From contig NC_016134.3 in NCBI RefSeq assembly GCF_000005505.3, positions 32,116,150-32,180,149 of the forward strand: 64,000 nt of DNA. Reading direction: 5' to 3'. The translations under genes were made by a program, and so were the position numbers. How positions within the stretch are numbered: the first letter of the stretch is position 1; the number at the start of each line of letters is the position of its first letter. The notes beneath the pieces were generated by a model that saw only the letters and a program-made list of their open reading frames with translations, was not told the DNA's origin and searched no databases. The stretch comes from Brachypodium distachyon. Taxonomy: Eukaryota; Streptophyta; Magnoliopsida; Poales; Poaceae. Shown here piece after piece: positions 33,314 to 44,200 of the stretch.

Positions 33314-34561
33314 ATGAGGAGGAAAAAGTTGAAAGAAAAGACATATCAACAATACATGTATGTTGCTTTTGTTGCTGCCACTCACTTCCAGAAAAATCTA
33401 ATGAAAAAGAAAAGGAGAGAGGCAAGATGTACTGGACAGCAGTGGGTTTATGATAGTTTGGGGTCTTCCAATGATTGCTATAAGATGTTCAGAATGCATA
33501 GGCCTTGTTTTGATGCAATGCATGAGACTTTGGTACATGACTATGGGTTGCAAGAAACAAGAAACATGTGTTCTGAAGAGGCCCTTGGGATGTTCTTGTG
33601 GACCGTTGGTAGCCCACAGTCTGTGAGTCAAGTTTAGAATCGTTTCCAGAGGTCCACTGAAACTATCAATCAGAAATTCAACCATGCGTTGAAGTGTTTG
33701 AATTTATTAGCTGCAGATATCATTAGACCAGTTGATCCCCAATTTAGAAATGTGCACGAGAGATTGCATAGCTCACGGTTTTATCCTCACTTCAACAATT
33801 GCATTGGTGCTATTGATGGTACGCACATACCTGTTATCGTGTCTGCCAAAGACACGGTTAACCATGTTGGTCGAGCTGGTTATGCAACATAGAATGTTAT
33901 GGGCATATGTGACTTTGACATGAGATTCATCTCGGTCGTGGCTGGATGCCCAGGTTCGGCACATGACACAAGGATATTCAAGGATACCTTGGACAAATAT
34001 AAAGAAAAATTTCCTCATCCTCCAAGAGGTATAATTTTCTCATATGTTTGCCTCTCTCGAGTAAACATTTTATAGTCTGTTCTTTTGACTCACACTTGCA
34101 TGTGTACAAGTAAATTTCATCTTGTTGATTCTGGATACCCCAATCAGACTGGTTATCTAGCACCGTTTAGAGGCACGAGGTACCATCTACCTGAGTATCA
34201 ACATGGCGCCGCTGCAAGTGGTAGGAAGGAAGTCTTCAACTATATACATTCATCACTCATAAATGTCATAGAACGATGCTTTGCCGTCTTGAAATAAAGA
34301 TGGCGTATGTTGAAAGCTGTGCCTAGTTACCCATCAAGAAAGCAAGCAAGGATTATCATTGCTTGTATGGCGTTGCACAACTTCATACGATATAGTAATT
34401 TGTATGATTACCACTTTGCTAGATGCGATGCTGACGAGGACTACATGCCTCCCGGCCATGTCGTCAACACAAGTAGTGGGAGCTATGTGGGAAGTAGCAA
34501 CGCCACAATGGACGCAACTCGTGATAGAATTGCTGATGCTCTGATGGCCGCAAGAGAGTAG
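33314..34561 (+). pseudogene. Harbinger DDE transposase (HARBI1-like), three stops
   Basis: A continuous homologous frame with in-frame stops near 33635 (after SVSQV), 33890 (after AGYAT) and 34295 (after FAVLK). An intron-like stretch at about 34027-34110 has a GT start but a less clear acceptor. Catalytic residues are visible: first Asp in NCIGAIDGTHIPVI, second Asp in HLVDSGYPNQTGYL, and Glu in NVIERCFAVLK. The C-terminus includes IIACMALHNFIRYSNL. Length fits the family. It belongs to the Harbinger element and is inactive. Confidence 0.85.
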
Positions 34562-34788
34562 GATTGTAATAGTTTAGACTAATTTACTATCACGATGATC
34601 TTATATTTTGCAAACGATGTGTGGACAATATATTATTACTGTACTATGGTATAATGTGTTCTAAAAAATTATTATAATGCGTACATATTGTCTGATGCAG
34701 TAGAACAAAAAACGATTAATTTACATGTAAAACACTACAGTTAGCACTAATACCAAATCTACGGAACTACATGGTCATTCAGGTCATT

Positions 34789-35900
34789 TCAGTACATTTC
34801 AGTTGCAGCTGCAGTCGGATCAGCCGACCAAACAAATAGTCCAATTTTCCAACCCAAACAAACACAACCTAACACGTCAACGGCTCCAGTCCGGTTCCCC
34901 TGCCACGTCCATGTCGCCTGCTGCGATCGCCGCACCGCCGACCAGCCCACGCTGTGCCGATGGACGAGCGATTTGGAGCTCCAGGAGAAGAAGCGGTCGT
35001 CGTCCTTGTTCTTGGGCGGTTGCGGGTCGAACACCTCGATGATCCTGGCGACGACGGTGAAGAGCGACCTGGCGAGCAGGCGGACGGCGTAGTCGAAGGT
35101 GAGGCTCCAGATAGAGATCGGTCGAAGGTGGTCCACCTTGCGCCGGCGGCCGCTCCACGCGGCGCGCGGCCTCGCCGGGTGCGAACTGGCGGCCCCGGCC
35201 AGCTCGAGCTCGGCCAACATGTCTAGCTCCCCACGGATAGAAGGGCTGCTACGGAGTGCGAGTTTGCCTGTGTGGGACGAACTGCTCAACCTTCATCACC
35301 AAATCCGGCGACGTGCCGCCAGCGGCCATCGACTCGAGCAGCGCGGCAGAGGAGCGCAACATGTTAAGCGCGTGGCTTGGGAGCCATCCCCTACCCGAGT
35401 CCTCATCTCTCCCCTTTTTCTTCTCCAATTCCGGCCAACTCCCTAGCCAGACTCCGTCCGCTCCCCGTCGGCCTCTAGGACTCCCCGAGCCCCTCCATCC
35501 CCCTGCGGACCGAGTTTGCTGCCCCCTAGATGCCAAACCCCTCGTCGTTCCATCCACCTCGTAGATCCAATTTCCAAAGATTTGGGCCCAGGCCATGGCC
35601 ACCACCCTCAACTTCTCCTTGGGATCCAACAAGTAGCGGGAGGACGACATGGAAGCCGTGTAGCTATAGCCGACGAAGAGGCAGAGTAGGGCGCCGGGCA
35701 ACGAGCAGGAGCACGTCATTGCCGAGCGCAAGCGCAAGGAGAAGACCTCACGCGGGGGACTCCGCCGCCGCTGGACGGGGACGCTTCCATCATGGCCTTG
35801 TGCGCGGCGAGCTTGAGGGTGACAGCGGTAGCGGACACAGGCGGACGTGAGGAGGCGGAGCTGGAGCGCGGCGGCACGGAGTAGGGGGTTTAGGTAGAAG
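34789..35900 (-). pseudogene. Captured DUF3475/DUF668 (PSK-simulator-like) gene fragment
   Basis: The minus strand shows LRSSAALLESMAAGGTSPDL and VMKVEQFVPH (to about 35260). After a frameshift it continues SIRGELDMLAELELAGA, then KVDHLRPISIWSLTFDYAVR and LLARSLFTVVARIIEVF. This resembles the segment of the plant DUF3475/DUF668 family in which a basic helix is followed by S-x-W-x-x-T-F-D and LLAR-x-x-F-T-x-x-x-R-I-x-x-V-F. Neither the N-terminal DUF3475 core nor the C-terminal DUF668 is complete. It lies within the MULE next to the right TIR and is best seen as a captured fragment. Confidence 0.6.
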
Positions 35901-36310
35901 GTTCCTTGGCGCCACGGTGGCACTGATACGTGGGCCCCTTTGTCAGGTTTTGCATCAAACACTTTGAACTGACTAATGAGTATGTGGGAGTACCTCATGC
36001 ACAAAAGCGGTGGTAATTTGAAAAAAGAAAAAGAAGGTTTTCCTAGAAGTTTGCCACAAATGTGGCGGTTTTGTGTAATTTTCTCGTGAAAAAAAGTCCT
36101 TGCTTTTCTTTTAGATCTATTAAAGGCACCGCTTTTACTTTCTCCTGTTGTTGGTGTTGCTCCTTCAAACAATTTTTAATCAAGCATTATGTGATGCTCT
36201 CCTATATTATGTAATTATGTGTTGTGTAATTTTTAATCAATTATTGTTGAGAACAACAATACCCTACATGGGGAATTTTTGGAGTTTCGTCTTCGGGTCA
36301 TCTTCTTCGT

Positions 36311-36605
36311 TGGTAGTGGCAACCAGTGTTCTTGGCTCACCGATCAGTGGCGGAACTCTTACCCAAACGTGTGACATCACACTTTGTGTTTATTGTTGCG
36401 TGTCTCATGGTACGTGTATGGTCCGAGGACATGTGTCCTCTATAGGGCGTTGTATTATCAATGTGGTGGTTGCAACCAGTGTTGTCGGCTCACAGATCGG
36501 TGGTGGAACTCTTCCCCAAACATGTGACATCGCACTTTGTGTTTATTGGTGCGTGTCTCATGAAGTACGTGTACGGTCCTGGGACATGTGTCCTTTATGG
36601 GCTGC
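36311..36605 (+). repeat. 153-bp tandem duplication
   Basis: Two diverged copies, offset 153 bp (caaccagtgtt at 36320 and 36473, each followed by matching ggaactctt.cccaaac.tgtgacatc and ggacatgtgtcct). The origin is unknown; both copies stay open in one frame by chance (154 codons in all), with no recognised domain. Confidence 0.85.
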
Positions 36606-37690
36606 TTTCTAATTCATTGTTCTTCAAGGTCCTACCTATCAACCTATGTTAGTGCATTGTATTATCATTGTGGAGTCCTCTTACCCCATCCTGGTTTAAT
36701 TTCACTGGCAATCATCTAATTATAAAAAGAAATGTTCGAGTCATTGTGTTTGTAATTTTGGATTGTTAAGCACCACTCATGATGCCCCGCGCGTTGTTGC
36801 GGAAATTTTTAATTAACATACGTGAGTGAAATTGAATAGCAACAACGAAAGACTATCCAAAATTGAAAACATGTAATGAAATTGTATGATAGATTCTTCA
36901 CTTAGTGGGGCTAACTTGACGGAAAGTAACATGCATGTGCAAAAAATATGAGTTTTTCTACTAAATTGGTGTGAACAAATCAATGAAGTGATGACGTGGC
37001 ATACTTGCATGTTGAGAGAAATCAAGTAGTGAAATTCTTCTACTTAGATATAAAAGAAATATGTATAAACAAATTAATGATGAAAAATAAAGTAGCGGGG
37101 TTCTCCTACTTAGATATAGAAGAGATGTGATGATGTGTTATGTTTGCATGTTGAGAGAAATCAAGTAATGGGTTCTCTTACATGTGCTGGTGCGTGTCGA
37201 CGTCATCCATTCAACGAATACAAATCCCAAAGACAGTGTCCCCACGGGCACTGATTAAGGGCTTATGGGGATCATAGAAATCCAAAAACATAGGAATATG
37301 AAAACATAAGATTGAGATATCATGACATTTTGAATACTACAAAAATAAAAGACATATGAAATGTTTGAAAAGAGTGTTTGAATGCTACATAAGAAAAAAA
37401 AATAGAAATTTGTGATTAGATGGAGTAAGAGAGGAGAGAGATAGAGAGAATATGCATTGGAATTTTCAAAGGAAAGCTTCAATGACGTTAGACCTCATTT
37501 TTGGGCTCCTCCAAAATTTGGAGGAAAAGTTTCTGCAATATGGAATTCTTTTGATGCAAATCTCATGATCCAATTTTTCTACTAGAATACATCTCATGAT
37601 CCAGATGACATCTATAGAAATTGTTCATTAGCATTGCAATCTTATATTTTTCCTAAAAAAATGGTATGATCGAAAGAGGGCTTATTTTAG
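36606..37690. other. Intergenic with degenerate repeats
   Basis: Two copies of gcatgttgagagaaatcaagta (about 37008 and 37146) frame related cttctacttagatata blocks, an old local duplication. 37255-37480 is an AT-rich block resembling small MITE interiors. No gene seen. Confidence 0.4.
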
Positions 37691-38294
37691 CAGACCCACG
37701 AACAGCCCGCTACTACCCACAAGGCTGCAGCCTGACCCACAAGGCGAGAGAAGCGGCCGAGGCCCACTTCCAGGACGGCAGGACCATCATATCTCCGACC
37801 TCATGAGTCATCACGGCCTCACCAGAGAGGAGAGGAGGAGGCAGGGAAAACCCTATTATACCCACAACCCACCAGAGAGCGCCGCGCACACGCCGCACCT
37901 GAGGAGAGCAAGAGGCGGAGAAAACCCTATTATGCCCTAACAACTGCTGGCGACCACCGCCCAGCGGCAAGGCCATCGGACCCGCCCTCCGGCCGCAGGA
38001 GGCAGCGGTCCTGCGGAGAGGAGGAGCAAACGCTAGGCCCTAGCGAGCGCCGCCGCCCCTCGTTCCCCATCCCGCTGCCGGGCGCCGCAGCCGCCTGCCT
38101 CGTCTTCCTCCTCGCGCGAGCGCCTCCACCGCAGGCATCTATCTCCCCTTCGATTCTCTCGCTCCCCGACCGTTTCTCCTCCCATCACCCCACGAACGGA
38201 TACCGACCTTTAGCTCCCCGCTTCATCTCCTTAATCTTCCCCAATTCGTAACTGAGGCAAAAATCACGCCCGTGTTCTTTACTGTCCCGTAGGC
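37691..38294 (+). promoter_or_regulatory. EDM2 upstream region and 5' leader
   Basis: A GC-rich block rises just before the EDM2 start. It includes two aaaaccctattat. copies (about 37848, 37920), a ccctagcgagcgccgcc stretch at 38039 and CT-rich sequence typical of a grass 5'UTR. The last bases gtccgtaggc before the ATG could contain a 5'UTR splice acceptor (ccgtag). No TATA box stands out. Confidence 0.45.
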
Positions 38295-41200
38295 ATGATG
38301 ATGTCCGATGACGACGACGACTCAGAGCCCCAGGTGGTTGTGGTGAAGGATTACTATTTCGTCGACGCTGACAAAAATGCGCTCTGTTTCTCGGTCTTGC
38401 CGATCTGGTTCAAGGAAGACGCCGTCGCGGTTCCTGAGTGCAAAACTGGTGTCTTCTTGCGGGGAACTGTTGATCCTGGCATCCCCGTGTACAAGCAGGT
38501 GGTTGCCTGGAAGCTAGGGCTTGACGCTAGGCAGCCTGACCTTGCTGTCTTGTCGAAAGAAGGCGGCTGGATAAATCTTTCAAAGCCAAAGAACAGCTAT
38601 GAAGAGAGTTTCCGGACAATATTTATCACAGTGCAGATGCTTCACTTCCTCAGAAGGAAGCCTGAGGAGCCTGAGAAGGACTTGTGGATTCATCTTCGCA
38701 AAGTTTTCGAGTACTCTACTCACGCACTCTCTGCTCATTATCTCGTACAAATGATAAAACTCTGGTATTTACAGAGTGCTTGTCATATTTTCAGCAAGTT
38801 TGATGTTAGACCCTCCAAGGATGATTTCAGAAATCACCATACACTAATGAAGCAGTTTGCTGAGAAAGATTTGAGGTTAGCGAACTCAGAGGTACACGTT
38901 TTCTGGTCCTTGATATGGAGAACTGTAGTTTCGAAGACTAAGATTGTCTGCGACATCACAATTAAATGTCCTGTCCATACGAGCAAGTCCATGAAATATG
39001 AGGGTTTAACTACATGCTTAACTGTTTAATCTTTTGAGCTCCGTTATATTTGGATTTTTTTTATCCAGTTTGCATTAAGCACTTCATTCTTTATTATGAT
39101 TACTGATCTTTTTGAATGTTTTGAGCCTGTTTAGCCACCCGTAGTTTACTTTCAAAGCTGCAATATTTGTTATGTTGGCCCAGGATTGTGCATATCATAT
39201 CAGCTTGGGTCATAGACATGTCAATGGTGTCATTTGTACGTAGCGTCTTTTCACCCCTGACTAACTTAAGTGATTGTAACAGCTCCTGACTAGTTTGAAA
39301 AAAATAAAAATAGAACTCTTTGCTGATGTGCTAGTTTGATTTGATTTGGACAATGATATCTTATGATGAATGTTTTAACAGATTTTGAAAGTATTTATTG
39401 GCGAAAGGTTTAGGAAACAAATTAGTGAGGTATGTGCGGGATTTTGCATTCTTTTTTTTCTTTTTTTTGGGAAACCTAATAGCTATTTCTCTTATTGTGT
39501 CAACTAGGTTGATTCAGGCAATTTTGAAGTGAAGGAGTCATTCATTGCCGCCGATGAGGACGTAGAAGATATAGTTGCTGATGACAATGTTGAATCTGAT
39601 GAAGATGGGGATGATGATTTGTTTGATTCCACTTGTGCCATATGTGACAATGGAGGAGATCTGTTAGGGTAGGTACAATCTTTTCCATATGATGAGTAGG
39701 TGTCCTAAAAATCTTTTCCTTATCACTGTAAGTTTGAAGTTTCATTGGTATTTAGTGCTCATGTCTTCATCGAAACATACACAAGTAAGATATTTAATCG
39801 TACGTATTACACTGTATTATGGATAGTTGGCACTATCAGAGTGCTCACAATGTAGTGAGTCAGCCATATCTTATTTTTGGCAGCTAGGGTGAAATCTGAG
39901 GTGGGAGGCTAACTAAAGAGAGAGATACAGCTGGTATCTTTTTTTGATACAACTCTTGCTGATGAACCGGATGCAAATTAAAAATCCTCCATCTCTAGCC
40001 CTTCCAGTTCTCCCCCAATTTGTGGCTGCGATCTCCTCCTGCCCGCTCGCTGCCGCCGCTGCTCTCACCTTCTGCCTGTACGCTGCCGCTGTCGGGCAGA
40101 AGCAAAGAGACTCGTCGCCGGAGGTTAGCGCAACTGTTTACACTGTCGGGCAGAAGCAAAGAGACTTGTCGCCGGAGGTTAGCGCAACTGTTTACACGAG
40201 GGAGGTCATGGTGCCCCCATCACTTGTCTGCCACTTCTGCCGCTCCAATCTGACGTGCTCCCCAAGCTCTCACTGGAATGGAGTGAGAAGATAGGAAGGC
40301 TGCCCTGGGTCGCCGCCAATCTATTCAGGATGCCTCCTGGGGCCGCTATGCAGCGCTTGGATTGGGAACCCAACGGCGACCAATCTATCTGTTCTTCCAG
40401 ATCCGAGTAAATATGCTTCATTCCTTAAAACAATCGTCAAATTGATTGACTCAGATAACCGACTTCACCATCTTGCATAACTTGTATGATGTACCCCATC
40501 AATCCTGATCCAGGCATCACTTGTTTGATTTACTGCCCAAACGGGAGAGGATGTTCTAGAGGAAGATGAGGTGGAGCAGAGCAATGTGGTTGCGTGCTGT
40601 GGGGGTGAGGTAGCGGAAAGCATTGGTGCCAGGAGATTAAATGCATTGGAAAGAAAAGGAAACGATCCATTGGGACCATTGTATCTGTTGGAGCTGAACG
40701 ATGACGTGGAAGGTCACATGATACGGTAAAATCGTTCCGCATTGGGGCACCCTCATGCCCATGAAGGTCTATATTAATCTCTCATTGTTAGAGCTGCAAC
40801 TTTGTGACCCTCAGGGTACCCTTTGACCCTCCCTAGTTCAACCAAATGAACTAAAGTTTTTGAATGAAACAACCTTTTGAAAAACTAGCTCATTTGTTTA
40901 AACTAAGCAGGGTCAATGGGTACCCTGAGGGTCACCGTGTTGCACCTCTAGTCATTGTTGGGTTAGGGGTTCTTTCTACAGGGGGTCGGGGGGCACTAAC
41001 AGCATGATTGGCAAAATCAGGGGAAAGGGAATAGGAGTTTAAGGAGGGGGTTTAGACATGGGAAATTGATTTTTAATCTCAATTCTTTGTTTGGTATGAG
41101 ATGGGAAATAAATGTGGGAATTAAAGAAAAAAGTTTATTACCGTGTTTGGTTGGAGGGAGCTCATAGGGAATTATCTTATAGAGGATAATGTAAGTTATG

Positions 41201-44200
41201 ATTAACGGTTGAGATCACCTCTACAAAACAGTTCCCTCCAAATTCCCACCTCTCCCCCTGTTATTAAAACGGTGGGAGTTGGTCCCTCAACTCCCGTACT
41301 CGGTCTCTTGTAAATTCCCATACCCATCAACCAAACAAAAGATTTAATGTGATCTAACCCTTGCAACTCCCATTCCCCACCTCTATTTCCCTTGGACCAA
41401 TCACACTGTAAGGGATTGGGTTATGAGCTAATATTTTACATTGTATAATCAAAACTAAAGATCTACTAGGAACAAAGTGGATGACAATATTCGGAGCTAC
41501 CCATATTGTAGATCTATTAAGTTATGTCTTGTGAATGTAAGCAGGACTAACGTATGACTAGAATTTTAGCCATAGCAAAAATGTAATAGTTCTTAGTAAT
41601 CATCTTGGTGCATGACTCTTGATCTATTTGGGGATGACCATTCCAGCTCTGTTGTTGCTGATGCAAGTACAATTTGTTGATTGTATAACAAGATCCTTTT
41701 ACTATTAATTTAGCATGGCTATAGATAAAGGTGTTGCATATTAGATTTGCAAATGTGGTACTTGAGCCACAACCATATGATTGATTCATGGAGTTCAATG
41801 AAAATTAAGACTTTTAGGCAACAAAGCTACATCTTCCTTTTCATTGAATTCTTCTAATTAGTTTTGGTTGTGGAGCTGCTTGACTAGAGACCATTTGCCT
41901 GCTAGGTAATTTTTAAGAAACAATTACCTCCACTAAGCTGTGAAATTCTCTAAAGTTAGAACTGTATTCCACTTCTTGGCAAGTGGCGGCTGCCTAGCTT
42001 GTCCAGGAGCTGGGCCAGACTAAAGAGTATTGTGTGCGTCATGGTGTTTTCCTCATTAAAACTGCCCAACCTTTGTTTGAAAATAATCCTGTCACCACTG
42101 TCATGTAAGTAGCCATTTGCTGCAAATTTTCTAATCCCTTCCTGTGTTCTGCTTGATGTATTGTTCTATTGTAGGTGTGATGGCCCATGTATGAGGTCCT
42201 TCCATGCCAAAATTGGAACTGGTGAAGATTCGTATTGTCAAACCCTTGGGTTCACTGAAGCAGAAGTTGAGGTAGCTTTAGAAATTCTGGCTGATAAAGA
42301 TGGCGCAAAATTCATACATGCTTCTTATTTTTTGTATTGAATTTTCTCTTTGTAATTTGTTTTAGGCAATGAAAACATTTTTGTGCAAGAACTGTGAATA
42401 TAAGCAACACCAATGTTTTATCTGTGGAGTGTTGGAGCCTTCTGATGGACCAACTGCTAAGGTACACTGCTGTTGCAAAGTATAAATGATGATTTGAGCT
42501 TTGTTGGAAATATTGTTCCTTGTGAGCTTTGTTCACTGATAGCTTGATTTCATTGTTCATTTAACATTAAAGTTGATTCTCATTAGTTATCAGCAATACA
42601 TATTATGCATTGATCTCATCATTACACAACTTTTGAGCTGCAATGGTTGTTTCTTGTTCTCAACCATTGTACAGCTAGCATTATTCCCCTAAGATTATGG
42701 AGCAAGAAATGGTACTTTGGAAGAACATATCTAGTTGAAATTTCATAAAGTTGATGTTCTGAATGATATGAAATACTGTTCTAGCTAGTAGAAACTGGGC
42801 CCATTTAGTATCATTTTATTTGTACCTTCTGGCTATCATAATTATGGCAGCACTACAGATGGTGTGTATGTATCGTTCTAGCTGTTAGCAAAGTCATCTA
42901 AAGAAATATAAATGTGTATTTCTTTTTTCAGTGCTCTGGTCTAGTTCTGTAGATTGGCTAATTCTTGCATCATTCTTTAGGTGTTTCTTTGTAATAATGC
43001 TACATGTGGGTACTTTTACCACCCCAAATGTGTTGCACAACAACTTCATCCTAACAACAAGATCGAAGCCTTAGAAAAAGAGAAAAAAATAGCAGGTGGA
43101 TCTTCATTTACGTGCTCCATCCATTGGTGTTTTTGTTGTAAAGGCTTAGAGGACAGAACAGAAGAGCATTTGCAGTTTGCTGTTTGCAGACGCTGTCCAA
43201 AGTCATATCACAGAAAATGTTTGCCAAGGTGCATCTCGGAGTGCTTTGTCTTTTTAATTTTCTTAATACATATATATGGTCTCTTGCATTCTTCTCATAC
43301 ATGAAACCACTTCAGCGAAATTCCCTTCGAAGATAGCGACGAGGACATAGTTACACGGGCCTGGGACCTTTCACAAAGAATTTTGATCTACTGCATGTAT
43401 GTAATAACTTCTTCACTTATTTTTAAAATGCTTTTTCTACATTGTTCAGATATTGATTTGTTGTAAACTGTACAGGGAGCATGAGATAGATCTTGACATC
43501 GAAACTCCTGTCAGAAATCATATAAAGTTTCCGGGGCTTCCTATAAAACCAACAGAGTATTTAAAGAAGAAGACCAAGGTGTTGATCAAGAAGAAAAAGA
43601 GGACTTTTGATGAGTCTTTCCTTGATGAACCTTCAATCAAACCCGCAAAGTTTCCAGGCAAGGTTCGTGTGCAAGAAAATGAACATGCCAGAAAAATTGC
43701 TGTGAGGAGTTCATCCGAGCAACTTGTTGAAAAGCCTGAAAAGAAAAAGGTGAAGCTCTTGAAACAGAGAACACAGCCTGAATCAAATATGGTTAGGGAT
43801 GCTGCTGCAAGCAGTCCAAAACATGCAAACAAGCAGGAAAAATACTGGTCATCTTCAACCTCATCTACTACGATGAACATGCCCCAGAGTTCATTTCCTA
43901 TAGTGGACAGTGAAACAGAAAGGAGGTTAGCCACTTGGATATAATTACATATATGGATTGTAGTTACCATATGATACTATTTGTCAATTGTACATTTTAC
44001 TGTGTATTCTTTAGGCATGACAAAAACCTTTTTATTTGTTTGGATGTTTACCAATATTTTTGCATGCCATTTGGCCATTTTAGTGCATTGTTCTTGCCAG
44101 CATTGGCAATATCATACACAAGCCAAACTTTGGCTGGCCAATTTTTTGATAAGGTAGACTTGGGCAGGCTCAAAACCATTTAACCAATCATATGCTTAAA

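Larger units (their letters stand above)
31371..34869 (+). mobile_element. PIF/Harbinger transposon, nested
   Basis: 3499 bp. Ends gggtccgtttgtttggg and, inverted, ggttgtgtttgtttggg (14 of 17 match), flanked by TAA on both sides (31368-31370, 34870-34872), the classic 3-bp PIF/Harbinger target. It carries the two expected genes in the same orientation: a Myb/SANT-like ORF and a DDE transposase. The transposase has three stops, so this copy is dead. Confidence 0.9.
31151..36095. mobile_element. Mutator-like element with captured gene fragment (Pack-MULE)
   Basis: Long terminal inverted repeats: left 31151-31340, right 35915-36095. Matching inner blocks include cacaaaacc, ggcaactttcta/ggcaaacttcta, caaataccaccgatttt/caaattaccaccgctttt and cctgac...gggcccac...tatcag...cca.cgtgg. 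Removing the nested 3.5-kb Harbinger leaves about 1.45 kb with no transposase but with exonic sequence of a DUF668-type gene (34789-35900). No 9-bp target duplication was identified, so the outer ends are approximate. Confidence 0.7.

Noticed and set aside
35249..36172. 307-residue minus-strand open frame taken as a gene
   Set aside because: It runs through the MULE inverted repeat, GC-rich captured DNA and the wrong frame for the DUF668-like motifs; no coherent domain.
36780..36830. Helitron 3' end (ccccgcgcgttgttgcgg hairpin-like, minus strand)
   Set aside because: The hairpin is imperfect and no CTRR terminus or TC start was found at a sensible distance.
38295..38303. Choosing the second or third in-frame ATG as the EDM2 start
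   Set aside because: Three near-adjacent Met codons (ATGATGATG) open the frame; the first is used by scanning convention, and the choice changes only one or two residues.
42312..42560. Minus-strand open frame inside EDM2
   Set aside because: It covers EDM2 exon 6 and its introns on the opposite strand and has no family features.
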